This document shows, in pieces, positions 23,925-30,914 of a stretch of 45,532 nt of DNA. The notes under the pieces are model-generated. The model worked only from the letters and a program-made list of their open reading frames with translations, did no database searches and was not told where the DNA came from. Both the position numbers and the translations under genes were made by a program. Within the stretch, counting starts at the first letter, position 1, and each line of letters starts with the position of its first letter. This DNA comes from Malikia spinosa. Its GTDB lineage: Bacteria > Pseudomonadota > Gammaproteobacteria > Burkholderiales > Burkholderiaceae_C. The stretch is taken from positions 1 through 45,532 of the forward strand of contig NZ_PVLR01000013.1 of NCBI RefSeq assembly GCF_002980625.1, in the 5' to 3' direction.

Positions 23925-26005
23925 GGCCAGCTGGCGCTGGTGAGCCGGGCTACGGCCGCCAGCTCAATCGCGTCTACCGCGCCTATGTGGCCTGCTTCGT
24001 CGTCTTCATCCTGAGCCTGTCCTGGTTGGAGAGCCTGGGCCTGTCGCGCGAGGCCATCGGCCTGATCTTCCTGCTCTCGACGGTGGCGCTGTATGCCGGC
24101 ATCGGCATCATCAGCCGCACTACTGATCCGGTCGAATACTATGTCGCCGGCCGCCGTATACCGGCGCTCTACAACGGCATGGCCACCGCGGCCGACTGGA
24201 TGTCGGCGGCCTCCTTCATCGGCCTGGCCGGCACGCTCTACCTGCAGGGCTACAACGGGCTGGCCTTCGTGCTCGGCTGGACCGGCGGCTATTGCCTGGT
24301 CAGCCTGCTGCTGGCGCCCTATCTGCGCCGCTTTGGCGGCTTCACGATTCCCGACTTCCTGGGCGAGCGTTACGGCGGCCACTGGCCGCGCATGATGGGC
24401 GTGCTTGCCTCGGTTCTGTGTTCCTTCACCTATGTGGTGGCGCAGCTGTACGGGGTCGGCCTGATCGCCTCGCGCCTGACCGGCCTGGCCTTCGAGCTCG
24501 GCGTCTTCCTCGGCCTGGGCGGCATGCTGATCTGCTCCTTCCTGGGCGGCATGCGTGCCATCACCTGGACCCAGGTCGCGCAGTACCTGGTGATGCTGGT
24601 GGCCTTCCTGTTGCCGGTGGCCTGGCTCTCGGTCAAGCAGACCGGCTCGCCGCTGCCGCAGCTGGTCTACGGCCAGCAGCTCGAGCGTGTCAGCGAGCGC
24701 GAGCGCGAACTGGCGCGCGACCCGCGCGAGCGCGAGGTCATGAGCCTGTATCGCCACCGGGCTGACCTGCTGCGCTCCAAGCTCGAGAACCCGTCCCTGG
24801 CCCTGGCCCAGGACCGCGCGCTGGCCCAGCTCTGGCTCGACGACCTGCGCCAGCTGCCAGCGACGCCCGAGGACATCGCGACCGCCGAGCGCGCGCTCTA
24901 TCAGCTGCCGCGCGACGAGGCCGGGGCGCGCCGGCTCTGGAGCCGCGAGCTCGAGGAGGCTGAGTCCAAGATGCTGCCGCTGGGCGGCATGCCGCCGCAT
25001 GCGCAGCCCTATGCGGGCGATCCGGCCGGTAGCGCCGCCCAGCAGCTCGATTTCCAGTCCTCGCGGCTGAACTTCCTGGCGCTGGTGTTCTGCCTGATGG
25101 TCGGCACGGCCAGCCTGCCGCATGTGCTGGCGCGCTACTACACCGTGCCCAGCGTCAAGGCTGCGCGCAACTCGGTCGCCTGGACGCTGTTCTTCATCGC
25201 GCTGGTCTATTTCACCGCACCCGCGCTGGCCGTGCTGGTCAAGCACGAGATCCTGTATCAGCTGGTCGGCACCCGGATCGACCAGCTGCCGGCCTGGGTC
25301 TCGGCCTGGAGCCGGGTCGATGCCGGCCTGATCCACTTCAAGGACATCAATGCCGACGGCCTGCTGCAGTTCAACGAACTCAGCCTGGGCAGCGACGTGA
25401 TCATGCTGGCCTCGGCCGAGATCGCTGGCCTGCCGTTCGTGATCTCGGGCCTGGTCGCCGCCGGTGCGCTGGCCGCCGCGCTGTCGACCGCCGACGGGCT
25501 GCTGCTGACCATGGCCAATGCGCTGAGCCACGACCTCTATTTCAAGATGGTGGACCCGAGCGCCTCGACCGCGCGCCGCGTCACGCTGACCAAGGTCGTG
25601 CTGCTGATGATGGCGCTGATCGCGGCCTATATCGCCGCGCTCAAGCCGGCCGACATCTTGTTCCTGGTCTCGGCCGCCTTTTCGCTCGCGGCTTCGGCCT
25701 TCTTTCCGGCGCTGGTGCTGGGCATCTTCTGGAAGCGCGCGACCGGTCCGGCCGCCGCCGCCGGCATGCTGGCCGGCCTGGGCCTGACCGTCTACTACGT
25801 CGCGACCACCCAGCCCTGGCTGCGCTCGCTGTTCGGGCTGGACGGACCGGTCCAGCTCTGGTGGGGCATCGAGCCGATCTCGGCCGGTGTCTTCGGCGTG
25901 CCGCTGGGCTTTGCCGTCATCCTGCTGGTGAGCTGGCTGACCCCGCCGCCGCCGCCCGAGGCGCAGGCCCTGGTCGAGCGCCTGCGCAGCCCGGGCCAGG
26001 CCTGA
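23921..26005 (+). CDS. Sodium:solute symporter, VC_2705-type, large subunit
   Basis: This 694-residue member of the sodium:solute symporter family has about 13 membrane helices; RTTDPVEYYVAGRRIPALYNGMATAADWMSAASFIG (from about residue 66) is typical of the acetate/ActP-like branch. It probably moves a small carboxylate together with Na+. Two features stand out. A 130-residue hydrophilic, charged insert (about residues 250-380) interrupts the membrane core. The segment DINADGLLQFNE (residues 475-486) fits an EF-hand loop exactly (D-x-N-x-D-G-x-x-x-x-x-E). It forms a pair with the DUF4212 gene. Substrate is not settled; acetate or another short acid is a fair guess. Confidence 0.92.
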   Translation: MRPAGAGEPGYGRQLNRVYRAYVACFVVFILSLSWLESLGLSREAIGLIFLLSTVALYAGIGIISRTTDPVEYYVAGRRIPALYNGMATAADWMSAASFIGLAGTLYLQGYNGLAFVLGWTGGYCLVSLLLAPYLRRFGGFTIPDFLGERYGGHWPRMMGVLASVLCSFTYVVAQLYGVGLIASRLTGLAFELGVFLGLGGMLICSFLGGMRAITWTQVAQYLVMLVAFLLPVAWLSVKQTGSPLPQLVYGQQLERVSERERELARDPREREVMSLYRHRADLLRSKLENPSLALAQDRALAQLWLDDLRQLPATPEDIATAERALYQLPRDEAGARRLWSRELEEAESKMLPLGGMPPHAQPYAGDPAGSAAQQLDFQSSRLNFLALVFCLMVGTASLPHVLARYYTVPSVKAARNSVAWTLFFIALVYFTAPALAVLVKHEILYQLVGTRIDQLPAWVSAWSRVDAGLIHFKDINADGLLQFNELSLGSDVIMLASAEIAGLPFVISGLVAAGALAAALSTADGLLLTMANALSHDLYFKMVDPSASTARRVTLTKVVLLMMALIAAYIAALKPADILFLVSAAFSLAASAFFPALVLGIFWKRATGPAAAAGMLAGLGLTVYYVATTQPWLRSLFGLDGPVQLWWGIEPISAGVFGVPLGFAVILLVSWLTPPPPPEAQALVERLRSPGQA

Positions 26006-26020
26006 CCAGTGCCTCAGCCT

Positions 26021-26049
26021 TTGCGACAGAGCTGGTTTCGGCTTATAAT
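26021..26049 (+). promoter_or_regulatory. Sigma-70 promoter of the rpsF operon
   Basis: TTGCGA (26021-26026) and TATAAT (26044-26049) are separated by 17 bases. The -10 is consensus and the -35 keeps TTG. Transcription should start near 26057, giving a leader of about 60 bases before rpsF. Confidence 0.8.
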
Positions 26050-26115
26050 CGCAGGCTTGCCTTGCCGTACCCCTGTTGACGCTGGGGGCGGCTGTTTCAA
26101 CCAAAAGGAGAGACC

Positions 26116-26481
26116 ATGCGTCACTACGAAATCGTTCTGCTGATCCATCCGGATCAAAGCGAACAAGTTCCGGCCATGCTGGAGCGCTACAAGGGCATGA
26201 TCACCACCGGTGGCGGTCAGATCCATCGCGTGGAAGACTGGGGTCGCCGTCAACTGGCTTACCAGATCAACAAGCTGTCCAAGGCACATTACCTGTGCGT
26301 GAACATCGAAGCCGATCAGGCTGTGATGTCCGAGCTGGAGCACGCCTTCAAGTTCAACGACGCCGTCCTGCGTCACCTGACGATCCAGAAGAAGAAGGCT
26401 GAAACCGGCCCGTCTTCGATGATGAAGGCTGTCGAGCGCGAAGAAGCTCGCAAGTCCCAGCAGCAGGAAAACGCCGCCTAA
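26116..26481 (+). CDS. rpsF: 30S ribosomal protein S6
   Basis: S6 binds the central domain of 16S rRNA with S18. The 121-residue protein starts [25 protein letters not shown] and contains [28 protein letters not shown], the S6 hallmark, ending in a basic/Glu-rich tail. An AAGGAG site precedes the start at 26116. It leads the S6-PriB-S18-L9 operon, the standard betaproteobacterial order. Confidence 0.98.
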   Translation: MRHYEIVLLIHPDQSEQVPAMLERYKGMITTGGGQIHRVEDWGRRQLAYQINKLSKAHYLCVNIEADQAVMSELEHAFKFNDAVLRHLTIQKKKAETGPSSMMKAVEREEARKSQQQENAA

Positions 26482-26505
26482 TTTTTGCCGCGCGCACAGG
26501 ATGAA

Positions 26506-26796
26506 GTGAACCGCCTCGTACTGGCTGCCGTCATCGCGCAGGTCTACCCCCTGCGTCATACGCCAGTCGGACTGCCCGCCTTGGACATGGTGCTCGAACA
26601 CCAGTCACAGGCCGAGCAACTGGGGCAAGCCCGCCAAGTCAGGCTGGAGCTGAGGGCCACCGCCTTCGGTCACCAAGCCGAGTCACTGGCCCGGCAAACG
26701 CTGGGCAAGGGTTTCGAGTTCTCCGGGTTCCTCGTCAATTCGCGCAACGGCAAAGGCGTCGTTCTCCAGATCCAGGATTTCACACCTCTCAGTTAA
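26506..26796 (+). CDS. priB: Primosomal replication protein N (PriB)
   Basis: PriB is a single-stranded-DNA-binding OB-fold protein that stabilises PriA at stalled forks for replication restart. The protein (96 residues from the GTG at 26506) begins VNRLVLAAVIAQVYPLRHTPVG and includes LVLEHQSQ-like sequence (MVLEHQSQAEQLGQARQ) and FSGFLVNSRNGKGVVLQIQDF. The GTG was preferred over a TTG at 26485 because NRLVL is the conserved N-terminus and an AGGA site lies 5 bases upstream. The gene lies between rpsF and rpsR as in E. coli. Confidence 0.93.
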   Translation: MNRLVLAAVIAQVYPLRHTPVGLPALDMVLEHQSQAEQLGQARQVRLELRATAFGHQAESLARQTLGKGFEFSGFLVNSRNGKGVVLQIQDFTPLS

Positions 26797-26808
26797 GGAA
26801 GCACCATC

Positions 26809-27090
26809 ATGGCTGCACCCAAGCGTTTCAACAAAGACAAGCGCCCCAAGCGCAACACCCAATCGCTGCTGTTCAAGCGCAAGAAGTTCTGCCGCTTCAC
26901 CGTGGCAGGCGTCGAGGAAGTCGACTACAAGGACGTCGATGTCCTGCGTGACTTCATCTCCGAGAATGGCAAGATCATCCCGGCTCGCCTGACTGGCACC
27001 CGCGCGATCTACCAGCGTCAGGTCACCACCGCCATCAAGCGTTCGCGCTTCCTGGCCATGCTGCCCTACAGCGACCAGCACCGCGTCTGA
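26809..27090 (+). CDS. rpsR: 30S ribosomal protein S18
   Basis: A 93-residue basic protein with the S18 core [40 protein letters not shown] and [28 protein letters not shown]18 pairs with S6 on the 30S platform. It follows priB by 12 bases with an AAGGAAG site, and is 14 bases before rplI. Confidence 0.98.
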   Translation: MAAPKRFNKDKRPKRNTQSLLFKRKKFCRFTVAGVEEVDYKDVDVLRDFISENGKIIPARLTGTRAIYQRQVTTAIKRSRFLAMLPYSDQHRV

Positions 27091-27104
27091 TAGGAGCGAA
27101 TACC

Positions 27105-27557
27105 ATGCAAATCATTCTGCTCGACAAAGTTGTCAACCTGGGTGGCCTGGGCGATATCGTCAAGGTCAAGGACGGTTACGCCCGTAACTTCCTGATCCCG
27201 TCCGGCCGCGCCCGTCGCGCCACCAAGAACGCGATTGCCGAATTCGAAGCTCGCCGCGCCGAACTCGAAAAGGCAGCCGCTGCCAAGCTGGCCGAGGCGC
27301 AAGCCGTCGGCGAGAAGCTGGCTGGCTTCACCGTCAAGCTGTCGCAGAAGGCCGGCGTCGACGGTCGCCTGTTTGGCTCCGTGACCAACCACGACATCGC
27401 AGACGCCCTGAACAAGGAAGGCTTCGCTGTCGCCAAGGCTCAAGTCCGCATGCCCAACGGCCTGCTGAAGAACGTCGGCGAGTACACCGTCTCCGTTGGC
27501 CTGCACACCGATGTGGTCGTTGACGTGAACGTTGCGGTGCTGGGCGAAACTGCCTGA
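27105..27557 (+). CDS. rplI: 50S ribosomal protein L9
   Basis: A 150-residue protein with the L9 start [34 protein letters not shown], the central helix ([21 protein letters not shown]), and a C-terminal rRNA-binding domain ending [13 protein letters not shown]9 lies at the base of the L1 stalk. It is the last gene before the operon terminator. Confidence 0.98.
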   Translation: MQIILLDKVVNLGGLGDIVKVKDGYARNFLIPSGRARRATKNAIAEFEARRAELEKAAAAKLAEAQAVGEKLAGFTVKLSQKAGVDGRLFGSVTNHDIADALNKEGFAVAKAQVRMPNGLLKNVGEYTVSVGLHTDVVVDVNVAVLGETA

Positions 27558-27580
27558 TACCTGCCTTCGCGCAACAAGAG

Positions 27581-27606
27581 CAGCCGGCTGATGCCGGCTG
27601 TTTTTG
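27581..27606 (+). terminator. Intrinsic terminator of the rpsF operon
   Basis: CAGCCGGC-TGAT-GCCGGCTG forms a perfect 8-bp stem with a tetraloop and is followed by TTTTTG. It lies 23 bases after the rplI stop and separates the ribosomal genes from dnaB. Confidence 0.92.
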
Positions 27607-27665
27607 TTTCTGCCTTCGTCTGCGTCATGCGCAGGACTTAAGATCCAGGCTCGAAAGGACCCCCC

Positions 27666-30131
27666 GTGTCAGACGTTTTTCCGCCCGACGATGCATTCCT
27701 GTCTGCGCCCTCCGAGGACCGACAGGTCGCCCAGCTGCGCGTGCCGCCGCACTCGATCGAAGCCGAGTCCAGTGTGCTCGGCGGCTTGCTGCTCGACAAC
27801 AGCGCCTGGGACCGCGTCGGCGATCTGCTGCAGAACTCTGACTACTACCGCTTCGAGCACCAACTGGTCCACGGCGCGATCGCCAAGCTGATCAACGCCA
27901 ACAAGCCGGCCGACGTGATCACGGTGTTCGAGCAGCTCGAGAGCGAGGGGCAGGCCGACAAGATCGGGGGGCTGGGCTACCTGAACCAGCTGGCCCAGTA
28001 TGTGCCGAGCGCGGCCAATATCCGACGCTATGCCGAGATCGTGCGCGAGCGCTCGATCCTGCGCAAGCTGATCAAGGTCAGCGACGACATCGCGACCCGC
28101 GCCTTCAACCCGAAGGGCTCCAAGGTCGCCGAGATCCTCGACGAGGCTGAACAGAAGGTGTTCAACATCGGCGAGGAGGGCACCCGCATGAAGCAGGGCT
28201 TCCAGTCGATGGATACGCTGGTGGTCGACCTGCTTGACCGCGTCAACGAGATGGCCGACAACCCGAACGATGTCACCGGAGTGCCGACCGGCTTCGTCGA
28301 CCTCGACCGCATGACCTCGGGCCTGCAGGCCGGCGACATGGTGGTGCTGGCGGCCAGACCCTCGATGGGCAAGGCGCAGCCGCTTGATGCCCGGGTTCGC
28401 ACGCTGACGGGCTGGAAAACCATGGGCGAACTCGAGATCGGCATGGCGCTGGCCTCGGTCGATGGCCGGCCCTCGATCGTGACCGGCATTTTTCCGCAGG
28501 GCCGCAAGGCGGTCTGGCGCGTGACCTTGTCCGACGGGCGCTCGGCCGAGTGCTGCGACGAGCATCTCTGGCGCGTCAATTGCCGACACTGGGAGGCGCC
28601 GCGCGTGCTTGCGACGGCCGAGATCCGTCAGTTGCTGACCCGCCAGCGCTACCAGGATCGGCTCTGGATCGAGCCGCATGACGGTCAGTTCGGCCACCAG
28701 GAAGCCCTGCCGGTTGATCCCTGGGTGCTCGGCGCCTTGCTGGGCGACGGCAACCTGACGGGGACCGGAACGGTGCGCTTTGCCACCGCCTCGACCGAGA
28801 TCCTGGCCACGCTGGAGGCGCGCGTCGGCGCCGGCATGGAAATCACCCATGCCGACCGCTACGACTACCGGATCGTGCGCGAGGACCGGGGCCATCCGAC
28901 CGGGATCAAGGGCTCGCAGCCCAATCCGCTGCGCACGGCGCTCGACAGCTTGCGCCTGTCCGGGCTGGCCAGCGACGAGAAGTTCATTCCGCGCCTCTAC
29001 CTGGAAGCCGGACGCGAGGCAAGACTGGACCTGCTGCGCGGCCTGCTCGACACCGATGGCTGGGTCGAGCGCTGGGGCAGCGTGCGCTTTTCCACTGCGA
29101 GCCGCCAACTCGCCGAGGACATGGCCGAGCTGGTGCGTTCGCTGGGTGGCTGGTGCTCGATCAACGAAAAGCAGCCCCATTGCCGCAACCTGGCTGGCAT
29201 GCGGATCGCTGGCTTGCCGGCCTATGTCTGCAACATCGCGCATCCGCAACCCCGGTCGCTGTTCCTGCTGTCCGACAAGCTGGCGCGCCTGCCCGAGACG
29301 CGGCAACGCCGCAAGCTGCTGACTGTTCAGTCGATCATGCCCAGCCGCGAGGCGGATTGCCAGTGCATCGCGGTCAGCCATCCGGACCGGCTCTACATCA
29401 CCGACGGCGATGTCGTCACGCACAACACCGCTTTCGCCGTCAACATCGCCGAGCATGTGGCCTTGAACGAAGGCCTGCCGGTTGCGATCTTCTCGATGGA
29501 AATGGGCGCCGCCCAGCTCGCGGTGCGTATCGTGGGCTCGATCGGCCGCATCAACCAGGGCCACTTGCGCACCGGCAAGCTGACCGATGACGAATGGCCG
29601 CGCCTGACCGAGGCGATCGAGCGCCTGCGCACCGTCTCGCTGCACATCGACGAGACGCCAGGCTTGAAGCCGAGCGAGCTGCGCGCCAACGCCAGGCGCC
29701 TGGCGCGCCAGTGCGGCAAGCTCGGCCTGATCGTGGTCGACTACCTGCAGCTCATGAGCGGCAGCAGTTCGGACAACGACAACCGCGCCACCGAGCTCGG
29801 CGAGATATCGCGCGGCCTCAAGATGCTGGCCAAGGAACTGCAATGTCCGGTGATTGCGCTGTCGCAGCTGAACCGCTCGGTCGAGCAGCGTGCCGACAAG
29901 CGGCCCATGATGTCCGACCTGCGCGAATCGGGTGCGATCGAGCAGGACGCCGACATCATCATGTTCATCTACCGCGACGAGTACTACACGAAAGAGGCCT
30001 GCAAGGAGCCCGGCGTGGCCGAGATCATCATCGCCAAGCAGCGTAACGGCCCGACCGGCACCGTCAAGCTCGCCTTCATGAACATGCTGACCCGCTTCGA
30101 GAGTCTGGCGAGCTACTCGGACGATTTCTGA
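27666..30131 (+). CDS. dnaB: Replicative DNA helicase DnaB, intein-containing precursor
   Basis: The precursor is 821 residues; removing the 351-residue intein leaves a 470-residue DnaB, the usual length. The N-terminal domain (SIEAESSVLGGLLLDNSAWD, NIRRYAEIVRERSILRKLI) and the RecA-like domain (VPTGFVDLDRMTSGLQAGDMVVLAARPSMGK, then TAFAVNIAEHVALNEGLPVAIFSMEMG) are complete, as are LIVVDYLQLMSG and LRESGAIEQDADIIMFIYRDEYY. The intein lies between the Lys (K236) and Thr (T588) of Walker A, so the helicase is inactive until it is spliced. The GTG start at 27666 has AAAGGA 5 bases upstream. DnaB unwinds DNA at the fork and is essential. Confidence 0.96.
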   Translation: MSDVFPPDDAFLSAPSEDRQVAQLRVPPHSIEAESSVLGGLLLDNSAWDRVGDLLQNSDYYRFEHQLVHGAIAKLINANKPADVITVFEQLESEGQADKIGGLGYLNQLAQYVPSAANIRRYAEIVRERSILRKLIKVSDDIATRAFNPKGSKVAEILDEAEQKVFNIGEEGTRMKQGFQSMDTLVVDLLDRVNEMADNPNDVTGVPTGFVDLDRMTSGLQAGDMVVLAARPSMGKAQPLDARVRTLTGWKTMGELEIGMALASVDGRPSIVTGIFPQGRKAVWRVTLSDGRSAECCDEHLWRVNCRHWEAPRVLATAEIRQLLTRQRYQDRLWIEPHDGQFGHQEALPVDPWVLGALLGDGNLTGTGTVRFATASTEILATLEARVGAGMEITHADRYDYRIVREDRGHPTGIKGSQPNPLRTALDSLRLSGLASDEKFIPRLYLEAGREARLDLLRGLLDTDGWVERWGSVRFSTASRQLAEDMAELVRSLGGWCSINEKQPHCRNLAGMRIAGLPAYVCNIAHPQPRSLFLLSDKLARLPETRQRRKLLTVQSIMPSREADCQCIAVSHPDRLYITDGDVVTHNTAFAVNIAEHVALNEGLPVAIFSMEMGAAQLAVRIVGSIGRINQGHLRTGKLTDDEWPRLTEAIERLRTVSLHIDETPGLKPSELRANARRLARQCGKLGLIVVDYLQLMSGSSSDNDNRATELGEISRGLKMLAKELQCPVIALSQLNRSVEQRADKRPMMSDLRESGAIEQDADIIMFIYRDEYYTKEACKEPGVAEIIIAKQRNGPTGTVKLAFMNMLTRFESLASYSDDF
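28374..29426 (+). mobile_element. Class 3-type intein with LAGLIDADG endonuclease in DnaB P-loop
   Basis: The element runs from Ala237 to Asn587 of the precursor (351 residues), starting AQPLDARVRTLTGWKTMGE and ending GDVVTHN before Thr588. Position 1 is Ala, not Cys or Ser, so standard class 1 splicing is impossible. It has the three marks of class 3 inteins: Trp after His-Leu in block B (DEHLWRV), Cys in block F (DCQCIAV), and Thr in block G (VVTHN). An endonuclease domain carries two LAGLIDADG-type motifs, VLGALLGDGNL and LLRGLLDTDGWV, each with an acidic residue, so homing may still be possible. GC content matches the host gene, suggesting long residence or a donor of like composition. 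Splicing has not been shown; it is inferred from intact motifs in an essential gene. Confidence 0.92.
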
Positions 30132-30868
30132 GCCGACTGCCTGGCGTCGATCTGGCGCCAGCGCCCCGTTTCCGGGCATGGCTCGGCTGGCGCGCCGTCG
30201 AGCCAGACCTGCTGCTGATCCAGTCGTGCGGCGGTCGTCGGGTCGATGTCGAAGTCGATTCCCAGTGCGCGTGCCAGTCCGGCCTGCTCGATCGGCAGCT
30301 CCCAGCTCAGGAACACCTGGCTGCAGTCCGATTCGGCCGGGAAATCGTCCGGATCGAAGCCATCCTGGTGCCGGTTGATCACGGCATGCGGCTGGGCGGT
30401 GTCGAAGATCACCACCCGGCCCCTTTGCAGCGGTATGCGCTGCCCCGTGGCCGGAAAATGCAGGTCCTGCCCCCGGTCCTCGCTCAGGAACAGGTTGCAA
30501 AAGGCCGCCGATCCGTACTGTGCCGCGTCATGGTGATAGCGCGCGCCGCGGCAGGCCATCAAGGCCAACTCGGAGTGCTCCAGCAGCCCTGGCAGGCCGA
30601 GTGAATCCATCCAGTCGCTGATCGCCTGCAGGCACAGCCGGTAGTCCGGCCAGCGCGTGCGCGACCTGGCCAGCGACAGCGGCTCGACATCGCCCGCTTC
30701 CAGGCCCAGGCGCAAGGTCTCGCGCTGCCAATCGGCGCTCAGTCTTGCCGGGGGCGCTGGCAGCTCCAATAGTCCCGTCAGCAAGCGGTCGCTGACGCTT
30801 CGGCTGCGCAGCGCATCATCGGTCGAGAAATAGGCAACAAGCAGGTCTGGCACGCGATCTTCGCTCAT
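30113..30868 (-). CDS. 2-oxoglutarate/Fe(II)-dependent oxygenase
   Basis: This 251-residue protein has the double-stranded beta-helix iron site: His-x-Asp in YHHDAAQYG (about residues 140-150) and the distal His in TAQPHAVINR (about residue 193), with an Arg four residues on that could bind 2-oxoglutarate. Such enzymes hydroxylate proteins, nucleic acids or small molecules; the substrate is unknown here. The 3' end overlaps dnaB's by 19 bases in the convergent sense. The ATG at 30868 is directly next to the U-run of the phoH terminator and has no ribosome site, so the true start may be different or the message leaderless. The 5' neighbour on the same strand is phoH. Confidence 0.8.
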   Translation of the reverse strand: MSEDRVPDLLVAYFSTDDALRSRSVSDRLLTGLLELPAPPARLSADWQRETLRLGLEAGDVEPLSLARSRTRWPDYRLCLQAISDWMDSLGLPGLLEHSELALMACRGARYHHDAAQYGSAAFCNLFLSEDRGQDLHFPATGQRIPLQRGRVVIFDTAQPHAVINRHQDGFDPDDFPAESDCSQVFLSWELPIEQAGLARALGIDFDIDPTTAARLDQQQVWLDGAPAEPCPETGRWRQIDARQSAQKSSE

Positions 30869-30894
30869 GAAAAAGCCCGCACGAGGCGGGCGCT
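30869..30894 (-). terminator. Intrinsic terminator of phoH
   Basis: GCCCGCCTCGTGCGGGC followed by TTTTT on the minus strand forms a 6-bp GC stem and U-run 20 bases after the phoH stop. Its last U abuts the ATG of the oxygenase gene. Confidence 0.8.
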
Positions 30895-30914
30895 GATTGA
30901 GAGGGGGTGATGGC

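Noticed and set aside
26485-26506. priB starting at TTG 26485
   Set aside because: The conserved N-terminus begins at the GTG at 26506, which has its own ribosome site.
28374-29426. dnaB broken by an insertion or pseudogene
   Set aside because: The insert keeps the reading frame, carries all splicing and endonuclease motifs, and the flanks join exactly as a Walker A motif.
27669-30500. A 943-codon minus-strand open frame opposite dnaB
   Set aside because: Antisense shadow; dnaB and the intein explain the region.
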